From CAZTQN01 sp964615765 (GTDB lineage Bacteria > Planctomycetota > Phycisphaerae > Phycisphaerales > UBA1924), in assembly GCA_964615765.1 (NCBI GenBank), contig CAZTQN010000027.1:1-55897 (forward strand): a stretch of 55,897 nucleotides of DNA, given 5' to 3'. Both the position numbers and the translations under genes were made by a program. Positions 16,118-24,648 of the stretch are shown here, one piece after another (the stretch's first letter is position 1; every line of letters starts with the position of its first letter). The notes under the pieces are model-generated. The model was not told where the DNA came from. It saw only the letters and a list, made by a program, of their open reading frames with translations, and ran no database searches.

Positions 16118-18291
16118 CGGCCGGCGGCGCGGGCGAGACCGGCACGGGGGCAGGTGGAGCGCGCGTGACGGTCGAGCACGCCGGGCTCACGACGCGCCTC
16201 GAACAGATCATCGACATCCGCCCCGCGCACGCCAAAGCGCTGGCGCTGCTGGACGTGATCACCGTCGCCGACATGGTGCGGCATCTGCCCATGCGCCACG
16301 AACTGGTTCAGGAAGAGACGACGATCGACCAGCTCGCCGAGGACCAGGTGGTGACGGCCCGCGGCGAGGTCACGGCGACGCGCGTCGCGGGCTTCGGGCG
16401 GAAGCAACGCTTCCAGGCGGTGCTGGTCGACGAGACGGGGCGCTTGGACCTGATCTGGTTCAACGCGCCGTACATGCGGGACAAACTGCTGCCGGGCATG
16501 CGCATCCGTGTGCAGGGCAAGCCGCGACGCCTCGGGCCCGGGTTGCAACTGGCCAACCCGAAATATGAAGTGCTCAAGGACGAGGCGGAGCCGGAAGCGC
16601 GCGAGGGGCGCGTGCGCCCGGTGTACCCGGCCAGCGAGCGGATCTCGAGCGCCGACATCGAGCGCGTCGTGGGCGTGGTGCTCGAGCCGGCGCTGGCGCA
16701 GATCGAGGATCACTTGCCGGCGGCGTTCAGGGAGCAGCGGGCCATGCCCGGGCTCGCCGCGGCGTACCGGATGATGCATCAGCCCGCGACCCTTGAGCAG
16801 GCGGGCGAGGGGCTTCGCCGGCTGGCGTACGACGAACTGCTGCTGCTGCAACTGGGCGTGTTCCTGCGGCGGGCGCACGCGCGCGCGACGCTGCGGGCAC
16901 CGGCCCTCAAGTTCAACAAGGCGGTCGACGAGCACATCCGGGCCAGGTTTCCGTTCCCGCTGACGGCGGCCCAGGCCCGCGTGGTGGCGGAGATCGGGGC
17001 GGACCTGTCAAGACCGCAGCCGAGCAACCGGCTGATTCAGGGGGATGTCGGCTCGGGCAAGACGGTGGTCGCGCTGTACGCGATGCTGCTCGCCGTCGCG
17101 TCGGGGCACCAGGCGGCCCTCATGGCGCCGACGGAACTGCTGGCGGAGCAGCACTACGCCTCGTTCCGGCGGATGCTGGAAGGTTCGAGCGTGCGGCTGG
17201 AACTGCTGACGGGATCGCTGAGCGAGCGCGATCGCCAGGGCGTGCTTGAGGGCGTGCGCGAGGGGCGCGTCGATCTCTTGGTCGGCACGCACGCGCTCAT
17301 CGGCGAGGCGGTGCGGTTCAAGTCGCTCGCCGTCAGCGTGATCGACGAGCAGCACCGCTTCGGCGTGTTTCAGCGGGCCGTGCTGCGCAGTCGCACGGAC
17401 GGCGACGAGCGGCTGGTCGCGCACACGCTGGTGATGACGGCGACGCCGATCCCGCGGACGCTGGCGCTGACGCTCTTGGGAGACCTGGACGTCTCGGTGA
17501 TCGACGAACTGCCGCCGGGGCGCACGCCGATCACGACGCGCTTGGTGCGCCCGGAACTCTCGGGCGAGGTGTACCGGTACGTGCGTCAGCGGATCGAGGC
17601 GGGCGACCAGGCGTACGTCGTGGTGCCGGCGATCGACACGGGCGCGAGCCAGGCCGAGGCGGGCTCGGGCACGGGCGATGCGGACATCAACGACCTGCGC
17701 ACGGTGATTGCGCGTCTGGAAGCGCACGAACTGGCCGGGCGGCGCGTGGCGGCGTTGCACGGGCGGCTCAAGCCCGAGACGCGGGACGCGGTGATGCAGC
17801 GGTTCCGCACGGGCGCGATCGACGCGCTGGTGGCGACGACGGTGATCGAAGTCGGGGTTGATGTGCCCAACGCGACGGTGATGGTGATCGAGCACGCCGA
17901 GCGGTTCGGGCTGGCGCAGTTGCACCAGCTCCGCGGGCGCGTGGGCCGCGGGAGCAAGAAGAGCGTGTGCGTGCTCATCGGTCAGGCGGCGACGCCCGAC
18001 GCCGAGGCGCGCCTGAGCGCGATGACGCAGACCACCGACGGGTTTGAACTGGCGGAGAAGGACCTGGAGATCCGCGGGCCGGGCGAGGTCTTCGGGCTGC
18101 GCCAGGCGGGCGCGCCGCCGCTGCGCGTGGCCGATCTGATGCGCGACCGCGAACTGCTCCGCCTGGCGCGGCGGGACGCGGAGGCGTGGATCGAGCGGTC
18201 GCCGTCGCTCGGCGGGCCCGACGAGACGCTCCTGCGAAAACGCCTGATGAAAGCGCACGGCAAGTGGCTGGGGCTGGGGGATGTTGGCTGA
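16114..18291 (+). CDS. recG: ATP-dependent DNA helicase RecG
   Basis: The protein has 725 residues from GTG 16114. It remodels stalled replication forks and Holliday junctions. The N-terminal wedge/OB part includes VADMVRHLPMRHE and VQGKPRRLGPGLQLANPKYE. The helicase core has GDVGSGKTVVALYAML (about 311), MAPTELLAEQHY, IDEQHRFGV (about 410), MTATPIPRTLALTL and VIEVGVDVPNATVM. It ends with HQLRGRVGRG and the RecG-type DLEIRGPGEVFG. The open frame reaches back to 15400 but that part is antisense-like to other frames. The coupling with DUF971 is unusual. Confidence 0.97.
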   Translation: MTAGGAGETGTGAGGARVTVEHAGLTTRLEQIIDIRPAHAKALALLDVITVADMVRHLPMRHELVQEETTIDQLAEDQVVTARGEVTATRVAGFGRKQRFQAVLVDETGRLDLIWFNAPYMRDKLLPGMRIRVQGKPRRLGPGLQLANPKYEVLKDEAEPEAREGRVRPVYPASERISSADIERVVGVVLEPALAQIEDHLPAAFREQRAMPGLAAAYRMMHQPATLEQAGEGLRRLAYDELLLLQLGVFLRRAHARATLRAPALKFNKAVDEHIRARFPFPLTAAQARVVAEIGADLSRPQPSNRLIQGDVGSGKTVVALYAMLLAVASGHQAALMAPTELLAEQHYASFRRMLEGSSVRLELLTGSLSERDRQGVLEGVREGRVDLLVGTHALIGEAVRFKSLAVSVIDEQHRFGVFQRAVLRSRTDGDERLVAHTLVMTATPIPRTLALTLLGDLDVSVIDELPPGRTPITTRLVRPELSGEVYRYVRQRIEAGDQAYVVVPAIDTGASQAEAGSGTGDADINDLRTVIARLEAHELAGRRVAALHGRLKPETRDAVMQRFRTGAIDALVATTVIEVGVDVPNATVMVIEHAERFGLAQLHQLRGRVGRGSKKSVCVLIGQAATPDAEARLSAMTQTTDGFELAEKDLEIRGPGEVFGLRQAGAPPLRVADLMRDRELLRLARRDAEAWIERSPSLGGPDETLLRKRLMKAHGKWLGLGDVG

Positions 18292-18411
18292 GCCCGGGCG
18301 GCACGACCTTGCCGCGTGCGCGGACGGGATGACACGAACCCGTGTCGAGTGCGGCGGGCGGGCGTGGACGGACGATCTCCTTCGCGGGCTAAGCACCGGG
18401 AGGAGACCGCG

Positions 18412-19050
18412 TTGAGTGGGCCGCACGGATCCGATAGGCTGCAGCGCGTGGAGTTAACGCCGCTGCACGAACGTCTGCACGAGGTCTTTGGGAATCGGTC
18501 ATTTCGCGCGATCGCGGAAGCGACCGGGACCAGCCACGAGACCGTGCGCCGCTATATGCAAGGGCAGGCGCCGAGCGTCGAGTTTCTCGAGGCGGTGTGC
18601 CGCGTGGCGGGGGTGAACGGGCAGTGGCTGCTGACGGGGCGCGGGCCGCGGAACAGCGAGCAGATCCGGGCGCATGCGCTGAAAGAGGCCAACGTCTCCG
18701 AACTGCTGACGGCGATGGCGCGCACGCTGGAACGCCTGCAGGAACGCGTCGACCGGCTCGAGGTGTACATGCAGACCATCGAGGCCCGCATGCGCGGCAT
18801 GGGCGAGGCCGGCACGGCGGGGCGGGGTGCGGGCGATGCGGGGGCGCCCGGCGGGCCGGCACGCTTGCCGGGCAACCCGGCGGGAACCATCGCCGGGGCC
18901 GCCGCCAAGGGTGGCCCGACGCCCGCGGCGCGCCGAACATCCGACCATGAGCGGCGAGCGCCCGCGATCCAAGTCACCCCTGATCCCCTCGATCGAGCCC
19001 GGCACATCGCCGACGCTCTTGCCCAGCGACCACCTGCGCCTCCTGGTTGA
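18412..19050 (+). CDS. Helix-turn-helix (XRE-like) protein with coiled coil
   Basis: The protein has 212 residues from TTG 18412, chosen because GGGAGGAGA lies a few bases upstream; GTG 18448 is an alternative. The N-terminal domain contains LHERLHEVFG, SFRAIAEATGTSHETVRRYMQG and VEFLEAVCRVAGVNGQWLLTG, a Cro/C1-type HTH. Residues about 90-135 form a coiled coil (LLTAMARTLERLQERVDRLE). The rest is Gly/Pro/Ala-rich and disordered. It is likely a DNA-binding regulator; the target is unknown. Its end overlaps the next gene by about 100 bp. Confidence 0.7.
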   Translation: MSGPHGSDRLQRVELTPLHERLHEVFGNRSFRAIAEATGTSHETVRRYMQGQAPSVEFLEAVCRVAGVNGQWLLTGRGPRNSEQIRAHALKEANVSELLTAMARTLERLQERVDRLEVYMQTIEARMRGMGEAGTAGRGAGDAGAPGGPARLPGNPAGTIAGAAAKGGPTPAARRTSDHERRAPAIQVTPDPLDRARHIADALAQRPPAPPG

Positions 19051-19342
19051 ACTGCTGCGCCCGTGCGGGGTGGAACTGGCCAGGCGGTGGCTCGCCGCGC
19101 TGCTGGTCGCGCCCGCCCACGAACGCGAGGCCATCGTCGCCTCCGTCGAACAGCGGATGACCGAGCTTTACGGGCAAGGCGGCGGCGGGGAGCCGCGTCT
19201 GATCGACACCGTGAGCCCGCCCGTGCAGCGCGACGGGTATATCGAGCAGATCGTCCGCACGTACGAAGCCGCGCCGCCGAGCGCGCCCGCGAAGCCCGCG
19301 GCCAAGAGCGGCAAAGCCCCGCGGGCTCGCCCGGCGGGCTGA
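18947..19342 (+). CDS. Hypothetical protein overlapping the HTH gene
   Basis: The protein has 131 residues from ATG 18947 in a frame different from the HTH gene. The central part LRLLVELLRPCGVELARRWL and EREAIVASVEQRMTELYG looks helical and real. The ends are disordered, and the C-terminus is Ala/Lys/Pro-rich (AKPAAKSGKAPRARP). TTG 19019 would avoid the 104-bp overlap and keep the helical part. No family is recognised. The gene lies 33 bp before the PolX start. Confidence 0.5.
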   Translation: MSGERPRSKSPLIPSIEPGTSPTLLPSDHLRLLVELLRPCGVELARRWLAALLVAPAHEREAIVASVEQRMTELYGQGGGGEPRLIDTVSPPVQRDGYIEQIVRTYEAAPPSAPAKPAAKSGKAPRARPAG

Positions 19343-19363
19343 TGCCCCCCCACCCTCCCCACT

Positions 19364-19375
19364 TACGCTTGCCGC
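19364..19375 (+). promoter_or_regulatory. TANNNT box before PolX ATG 19376
   Basis: TACGCT (19364-19369) is followed by TGCCGC and the ATG. No Shine-Dalgarno is seen. Confidence 0.45.
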
Positions 19376-21247
19376 ATGGGCTTTAACCAAGCGGTTTCCG
19401 AGCGGCTGGACCTGATCGCGCGGCTGATGGACGTGATGGGCGAGAACTCGTTCCGCGCCTCGGCGCACGCGCGGGCCGCCCGCGCGTTGATCGACTCGCC
19501 GCTGGATCTCGAAACGCTCGCGAAAACGCCCGAGGGGATCAAGCGTCTGCAGGAGATCGAGGGCGTGGGCCCGAAGATCGCCGAGAAGGTCGTCGAGTTC
19601 GCCGCGACCGGGAGCATCCGCGAACTGACGGCGCTGCTCGAGCAAGTGCCGCAGGGGTTGCTCGACGTGATGCAGGTCCCGGGGCTCGGGCCCAAGACGG
19701 TGCAGACGCTGTGGAAGCAGGGCGGCGTGACGGACCTGGCGACGCTGAAGCGGGCGCTGGAGGACGGCAGCGCCGCCAAGCTGCCGCGGATGGGCGAGAA
19801 GAGTGTGCAGAAGATCCGCGACGCGCTGGCGCTGCTGGAAGAGAGCAGCAAGCGCCTGCCGCTGGGGCTCGCCGTGCCGGTTGCGGAGCGGATTGTTGAG
19901 CGGATGCGGGGCGTGGCGGGCGTAACGCGGGCGGCGTTCGCGGGCTCGGCGCGGCGCGGGCGGGAGAGCGTCGGCGACCTGGACGTGCTGGTCGCTTCGA
20001 CCGACGCGGCCGCCGCGGTCAAAGCCTTCACGACCATGCCGGACGTGACGCACGTGCTGACGGCGGGCGAGAAGAAGGCCGCCGTCCGCTGCCGCGTCAA
20101 CCCGGACTTCGGGCGATGGAGCGACGAGGGGGAATCCGCGTTCGGCGCGGGCAGCGGTGGCGTGACGGTGCAGGTCGATCTGCGCGTCGTGCCGGAATCC
20201 TCGTGGGGCGCGGCGCTCATGTACTTCACCGGCTCGAAGGAGCACAACGTCCGTCTGCGTGAGCGGGCCCAGAAGATGGGCCTGACGCTCAACGAGTACG
20301 GGCTGTTTCCGGAGGACGATCACAAGGATCCGCCGCAGGCCCGCGGCGTGAAGCCCGTCGCCGGCGCGAGCGAGGAGGAGGTCTTCGACGCGCTGGGGCT
20401 GCGCTGGATCGCGCCCGAACTGCGGGAAGATCAGGGCGAGATCGAGATGTTCGGGCAGCGCGTCCCGCCGACCAAGACGGACAAGGCCGGCGTGCCGCTC
20501 GATGTCGAGAGCCTGGTGACGGTCGAGTCGATCCGCGCGGAGTTGCACGCGCACACGACGGCGAGCGACGGGCTGCTGTCGATCGTCGAACTCGCTGAGG
20601 CCGCCAAGGCCCGCGGGTTCCACACCATCGCCGTGACGGATCACAGCAAGTCGAGCGCGATCGCGGGCGGGTTGTCGCCGGATCGGCTGCGGGCCCACAT
20701 CAAGGCGGTGCACGCGGCGCGGGCGGAGGTCCCGGGGATCACGATCCTCGCGGGCAGCGAGGTGGACATCCTCGCCGACGGCACGCTCGATTACAACGAC
20801 GAACTGCTGCGGGCGCTCGACATCGTGGTCGCCTCGCCGCACGCGGCCTTGTCGCAGGACCCGGAGACGGCGACGCGGCGCCTGCTCGCGGCGATCGCGC
20901 ACCCGGCGGTGCGCGTGCTCGGGCACCCGACGGGGCGGCAGGTCAATCGGCGCGCCGGCCTGGCGCCCGATATGGGCAAGCTGATCGCCGCTGCGGTGAA
21001 GCACAATGTGGCGCTGGAGGTCAACGCGCACTGGATGCGGCTGGACCTGCGCGATCAGTTCGTGCGGCAAGCCGCGGCGGCCGGGGCGCTCATCGCCATC
21101 GATTGCGACGTCCACGAAATGGCCGACTTCGCGAATCTGCGCTACGGCGTGCAGACTGCCCGGCGCGGTTGGCTCCGCGCCGAGCAGTGCGTCAACACCT
21201 GGCCCGCCGACCGCCTGCACGCCTGGATCGCCCGCCAAAAGGCGTGA
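19376..21247 (+). CDS. polX: DNA polymerase/3'-5' exonuclease PolX with PHP domain
   Basis: The protein has 623 residues. Residues about 1-95 are the helical 8-kDa-like domain with helix-hairpin-helix elements (LQEIEGVGPKIAEKVVEF, MQVPGLGPKTVQTLW). The nucleotidyltransferase motif GSARRGRESVGDLDVL is near residues 189-204. VQVDLRVVPESSWGAALMYF supplies the third carboxylate region. From about 385 a PHP domain carries ELHAHTTASDG, VTDHSKS, LAGSEVDIL and SPHAA metal-binding motifs, likely giving exonuclease or phosphatase activity in base excision repair. The length and order are typical of bacterial PolX. Confidence 0.96.
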   Translation: MGFNQAVSERLDLIARLMDVMGENSFRASAHARAARALIDSPLDLETLAKTPEGIKRLQEIEGVGPKIAEKVVEFAATGSIRELTALLEQVPQGLLDVMQVPGLGPKTVQTLWKQGGVTDLATLKRALEDGSAAKLPRMGEKSVQKIRDALALLEESSKRLPLGLAVPVAERIVERMRGVAGVTRAAFAGSARRGRESVGDLDVLVASTDAAAAVKAFTTMPDVTHVLTAGEKKAAVRCRVNPDFGRWSDEGESAFGAGSGGVTVQVDLRVVPESSWGAALMYFTGSKEHNVRLRERAQKMGLTLNEYGLFPEDDHKDPPQARGVKPVAGASEEEVFDALGLRWIAPELREDQGEIEMFGQRVPPTKTDKAGVPLDVESLVTVESIRAELHAHTTASDGLLSIVELAEAAKARGFHTIAVTDHSKSSAIAGGLSPDRLRAHIKAVHAARAEVPGITILAGSEVDILADGTLDYNDELLRALDIVVASPHAALSQDPETATRRLLAAIAHPAVRVLGHPTGRQVNRRAGLAPDMGKLIAAAVKHNVALEVNAHWMRLDLRDQFVRQAAAAGALIAIDCDVHEMADFANLRYGVQTARRGWLRAEQCVNTWPADRLHAWIARQKA

Positions 21248-21274
21248 CGGACGGTGCGTACAGGCCTCGTCGGA

Positions 21275-22327
21275 TCAGTTGGCCGCGTGGTGAGCGCCGA
21301 CCCGGACGGGCGCCGGCTGCGGAACCACGACCACCTGGGGCATGTTCAGCGCACGACGTTCGTGACGCGAGATCCGCTTGGACTCGATCCGGTCTTGCGA
21401 AGGGATCTTGACATCCCACGCCAGGCGGAGCTTCTCGAGCGTGCGGATGAAGATGTACGCCAGGTCGAACTGCCACCACGCCAGCCCGTGACGGGCCGAA
21501 GCCGGGAACGCGTGGTGGTTGTTGTGCCACCCTTCGCCGAAGGCCAGGATGCCGAAGATCGGGTTGTTGCGGCTCTGGTCGCGGGAGTTGAACGGGTGCG
21601 AGCCCCAGATGTGGCAGACGGAGTTGACGCTCCACGTGACATGGTGCACCAGGAACACGCGGAGCAGCCCGCCCCAGATCAGCCCCGTGAGCGCGCCGTA
21701 CCACGTGCCGGTGACGATGAGCCCGATCAAGGCGGGGATCGCGAAGCCCAGGAAGACCCAGAGCACGAACAGGTTGCTCACCACGCGGGTGACGCGGTCG
21801 GCCTTGAGGTCAGGCACGTAGCGGTCGAGCAGGGCCGCCGTGGCCCCTTCCGAGAAGAACCAGCCGATGTGCGCGTGCCAGAAGCCGTGCAGCCAGGCGA
21901 TGATCCCGGTGCCGTGGTGGTGCGGGGAGTGCGGGTCGTGCTCGTGATCGGAGTGCTGGTGGTGCATCCGGTGGTTAGCGACCCACATGAGGATGCTGCC
22001 CTGGACCGACATGGAGCCGAGGATGCCCAGCACCGCCGTCATGACCGGCCCGGTCGCGAAGGACTTGTGCGTGAACAGGCGGTGGAACCCGACGGTGATG
22101 CCGATCGCCGTGAGGATGTAGCCCACGATCAGCATGCCCAGGTTCAGCCAACTGGCGCCGGAGTCCCACAGCAGCACGCAGGCCGCGATGAACCCCAGGA
22201 ACGGGAAGATGACCGCGGACAGGCTCGCGATCTTCGCGCCAAGCGATGGACGATCGAGCAGGTCGTCGGTCGGTGAGGGTTGCTCTTCAAAGACGTCGGC
22301 GGGGGGAACGTTCGTGACTTGTTGCAC
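21275..22327 (-). CDS. Membrane fatty acid desaturase (acyl-CoA delta-9 type)
   Basis: The protein has 350 residues from GTG 22327, which has GGAG seven bases upstream; the frame stays open to 22420. The three histidine boxes are present: HRLFTH, HRMHHQH and HNNHHAF. Four or more membrane helices are visible (FPFLGFIAACVLLW, LGMLIVGYILTAIGITVG, LFVLWVFLGFAIPALIGLIV). A His-rich insert (DHEHDPHSPHHH) follows the second box. It would introduce a cis double bond into fatty acyl chains using a di-iron centre. The gene is convergent with PolX. Confidence 0.93.
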   Translation of the reverse strand: MQQVTNVPPADVFEEQPSPTDDLLDRPSLGAKIASLSAVIFPFLGFIAACVLLWDSGASWLNLGMLIVGYILTAIGITVGFHRLFTHKSFATGPVMTAVLGILGSMSVQGSILMWVANHRMHHQHSDHEHDPHSPHHHGTGIIAWLHGFWHAHIGWFFSEGATAALLDRYVPDLKADRVTRVVSNLFVLWVFLGFAIPALIGLIVTGTWYGALTGLIWGGLLRVFLVHHVTWSVNSVCHIWGSHPFNSRDQSRNNPIFGILAFGEGWHNNHHAFPASARHGLAWWQFDLAYIFIRTLEKLRLAWDVKIPSQDRIESKRISRHERRALNMPQVVVVPQPAPVRVGAHHAAN

Positions 22328-22490
22328 CAAGAGACTCCGCGGCAGAGCGCATACAGGGGACGTGTGAATCCGTTGATCGGAGCAAGACGGTAGTACGACC
22401 GCAAGTTTCCCGCTGTTCAATTTTCGGGAAATCAGGGATGACTCGGCCTGTATGGACGGATCACATCAGCGTTGGATGAGTCTCCGCCAA

Positions 22491-23519
22491 CTATTTCAGG
22501 AGGCCCTGCCGGCGCCACGCCCCGAGCATCAGCGCCGACAGGTCCGCGTCGCTCGGGACGACCGAGTGATTCATCCCGCGGGCCGTGGCGAATGCGTGCA
22601 ATGCGCCCTGATAGCTCTCCAGGCGGCGCATGTAGCCGTCGACGAGTTCGCGTGTGACGGTCACTTCACACGCGCGGCCGGTCTCGGCGTCGGTCAGGCG
22701 AAGATCCCCCAAAACAATCGGGCGCCCGGCCCCGTCGGTCTCGCGCATCGGGTCGAGTTCCCCCGGCGCGAGGATCTGCGCCAGGGTTATGTCCCACCCC
22801 GCGGTCATGCTCGCGAGCGCGTTGATCCCGTCGCGATAGCCATCGGGAATGAGCAAATCTGAGAGCAGCACGAGCACGCCGCGCCCGCCCCCCCTAGCCG
22901 GCGCACCGGCCAGGGCCTTCATGGCCCGCGTGAAATCCCCGGATGCGGGCCGCGCGTCGGGGGAGGCGGCGGCTCCGCCCGATGACGCGCCGGACGGCTC
23001 GAAGGTATTGTCGAGAAGGAAGTTGCCGAGGCGCTGGATGTTTCTGGCGGAGCGCACGGGCTCGAGCCGGCGCACGCCGCCCGCACCGTTCGAGGCAGCC
23101 CCGCCGAAGATCGTGACCAGCACGCGGTTGTTGTTGACCAGCCCGACATAGCCGAGGGCCATGGCGAGCTTCTGCGCGAGCGCGAGCTTGCTCGGCGTGC
23201 CAGCGTCCATGGACGGGCTGGCGTCGATGACCAGGTGCAGGGCCAAGTCCTGCTCTTCCTGGAAGATCTTGATGAACAGGCGGTCGACGCGGGCCAGCAC
23301 GTTCCAGTCGACGTGCCGGAGGTCGTCGCCGGGGACATATTGGCGGTAATCCTCGAACTCAACACTGCGTCCGCGCGCCTTGCTGCGGCGTTCACCCTGA
23401 AGCTTGCCGGCAAACAGGCGGGCAGAGCGGAGGTCGAGCTGGTCGAGCGCCGCCGTCAGCCGCGGCGGGACCAGATCATCAATCGACTCCGGACGACGCG
23501 TAGACGGCGAGGCGAGCAC
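22491..23519 (-). CDS. DUF58 domain protein (vWA-like)
   Basis: The protein has 342 residues from GTG 23519. The N-terminal third holds SARLFAGKLQGERRSKARG, FEDYRQYVPGDDLRHVDWNV and the DUF58 block RLFIKIFQEEQDLALHLVID. The MIDAS-like DASPSMD follows, then an Ala-rich vWA fold. These proteins usually sit next to a MoxR ATPase gene and act in envelope or chaperone-like assembly; no MoxR is adjacent here. TACCCT lies five bases before the GTG. The upstream side is a 300-bp repeat block. Confidence 0.9.
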   Translation of the reverse strand: MLASPSTRRPESIDDLVPPRLTAALDQLDLRSARLFAGKLQGERRSKARGRSVEFEDYRQYVPGDDLRHVDWNVLARVDRLFIKIFQEEQDLALHLVIDASPSMDAGTPSKLALAQKLAMALGYVGLVNNNRVLVTIFGGAASNGAGGVRRLEPVRSARNIQRLGNFLLDNTFEPSGASSGGAAASPDARPASGDFTRAMKALAGAPARGGGRGVLVLLSDLLIPDGYRDGINALASMTAGWDITLAQILAPGELDPMRETDGAGRPIVLGDLRLTDAETGRACEVTVTRELVDGYMRRLESYQGALHAFATARGMNHSVVPSDADLSALMLGAWRRQGLLK

Positions 23520-23530
23520 GGGGAAGGGTA
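23520..23530 (-). promoter_or_regulatory. TANNNT box before DUF58 GTG 23519
   Basis: On the minus strand TACCCT (23530-23525) is followed by TCCCC and the GTG. It abuts the heptamer-repeat block. Confidence 0.45.
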
Positions 23531-23553
23531 CGGGGGGCGGGAGGCCAAGGCGG

Positions 23554-23868
23554 GTTGAACGCGAAGGCGCGAAGGGCTCGAAGGGGGAGCGGGATTCGGG
23601 ATTCGGGATTCGGGATTCGGGATTCGGGATTCGGGAAGCGGGAAGCGGGAAGCGGGAAGCCGATTGAGCACGCGAGGGAGAGCTTCGCGTTCGGCCTCAT
23701 CCGAATCCCGTTTCCCGTTTCCCGCTTCCCGCCCCTTCCCACCCTTTCGCGACCTTCGCGCCTTCGCGTTCGACCTCTCCGATTCCCGATTCCCGTTTCC
23801 CGAATCCCGTTTCCCGCTTCCCGAATCCCGAATCCCGTCTCCCGCCCCTTCGCGTTCAATCTCTTCCC
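23554..23868. repeat. Large palindromic heptamer-word repeat block
   Basis: Arm A holds GAACGCGAAGGCGCGAAG (23558-23575), six exact GGGATTC words (23591-23632) and four exact GGGAAGC words (23633-23660). After a 40-bp centre, arm B (about 23702-23772) has the complements GAATCCC, GTTTCCC and GCTTCCC, then CTTCGCGCCTTCGCGTTC. Arm C (about 23778-23860) has about nine more G-N-N-TCCC words and ends CCCCTTCGCGTTCAATC. Arm A can pair with B or C. No gene in the block is credible. Confidence 0.9.
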
Positions 23869-23876
23869 CCGCTCCC

Positions 23877-24026
23877 TCACGCCTGGCTCAGTTCCAGCAT
23901 GTTCTGCACCGCGTGCGAGATCGCGGCGACCCCGCCGAGGTCCTGATCGCTCGCGGCGGCCTGGGCGGCCAGCGCCAGCACCAGCAGCGTTGTCCAGCGA
24001 ACTGCGATCCGGAGCGCCGCACCCAT
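23877..24026 (-). CDS. Tiny secreted or membrane peptide
   Basis: The peptide has 49 residues from ATG 24026, with a strong AGGAGG four bases upstream. It reads as a signal peptide or single helix (WTTLLVLALAAQAAAS) followed by a short polar segment, SDQDLGGVAAISHAVQNMLEL. The function is unknown. Longer in-frame starts to 24134 lack a ribosome site. The gene ends a few bases before the repeat block. Confidence 0.5.
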   Translation of the reverse strand: MGAALRIAVRWTTLLVLALAAQAAASDQDLGGVAAISHAVQNMLELSQA

Positions 24027-24180
24027 GAGTCCTCCTCGCACGCGCCGGCGGATGGTCGCACCCGCCGCGTATGCCAACACTGGGTGATCGAGCGCCCAGC
24101 GGCCCGTGTTGCGCCGCCCGTCGAAGTCGGTCATTCACCCAAGTGATTTGGGTTCTGTCAGGAGGCAACTCGGGCCGATC

Positions 24181-24213
24181 CGGCGTGTATCACCGGCGTG
24201 TATCACCGGCGTG
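24181..24213 (+). repeat. 13-bp tandem repeat before the DUF5658 gene
   Basis: CGGCGTGTATCAC occurs twice in tandem and is followed by CGGCGTGTC, giving 2.5 copies that end in the GTG 24211 start region. Confidence 0.6.
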
Positions 24214-24564
24214 TCCGACGCACCGCGAACCGCACACTTTGGCAAGGTTGCCGCCGCCTATCCCGGCCCGTACACCTGGTACGTGCTCGTGTGCGCACTG
24301 GATCTCATGCTCACCAACGTCGCGCTCAACCACTTCGGCGGGATGGAAGTCAACGGGATCGCGCACCGCGTCATTGAAGCCGCGGGGTTTCCGGGGCTGA
24401 TTGCCCTGAAGGTGGGGACGATGCTGGTGGTCATCGCCGTGTGCGAAGTCCTGGCGCGAAAACACCCGGCGGTCGGGCGCCGGGTGTCGGAATGGGCGGT
24501 CGCGATCTCGGCGGTGCCGGTGGTGCTGATGCTCGCGCAGGCGGTCGCCGCCGAGCTGCGGTGA
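24211..24564 (+). CDS. DUF5658-type small membrane protein
   Basis: The protein has 117 residues from GTG 24211. It has three membrane segments: YVLVCALDLMLTNVAL, LIALKVGTMLVVIAVCEVL and WAVAISAVPVVLMLAQAV. The first is followed by HFGGMEVNGIAHRVIE, which resembles the conserved 'GG.E.N..A' of DUF5658 proteins. The role is unknown. A longer frame to 24106 has no membrane or domain features. The start lies within a 13-bp tandem repeat, so it is uncertain. Confidence 0.6.
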   Translation: MSDAPRTAHFGKVAAAYPGPYTWYVLVCALDLMLTNVALNHFGGMEVNGIAHRVIEAAGFPGLIALKVGTMLVVIAVCEVLARKHPAVGRRVSEWAVAISAVPVVLMLAQAVAAELR

Positions 24565-24580
24565 CGCACCCCCCCGGCCA

Positions 24581-24647
24581 ATCACCCCTTCAGCGCGTCA
24601 CCCCATCACCGCGTCACGACTCGCCGCGTCCCCCCTCCCCGCGTCCC
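24581..24647. repeat. Octamer-word repeat, reverse orientation
   Basis: Words CCGCGTCA, CCCCATCA, CCGCGTCC and CCCCTCC follow one another and are the reverse complements of the words at 1840-1919. The register is less strict. The block fills the space between two convergent genes. Confidence 0.7.
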
Positions 24648-24648
24648 G

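Noticed and set aside
18974..21238. 754-codon minus-strand frame opposite PolX
   Set aside because: The composition is Arg/His/Asp-rich shadow translation of the PolX gene, with no motif.
23591..23860. CRISPR array
   Set aside because: The units are contiguous 7-bp words with no unique spacers, and no cas genes are nearby.
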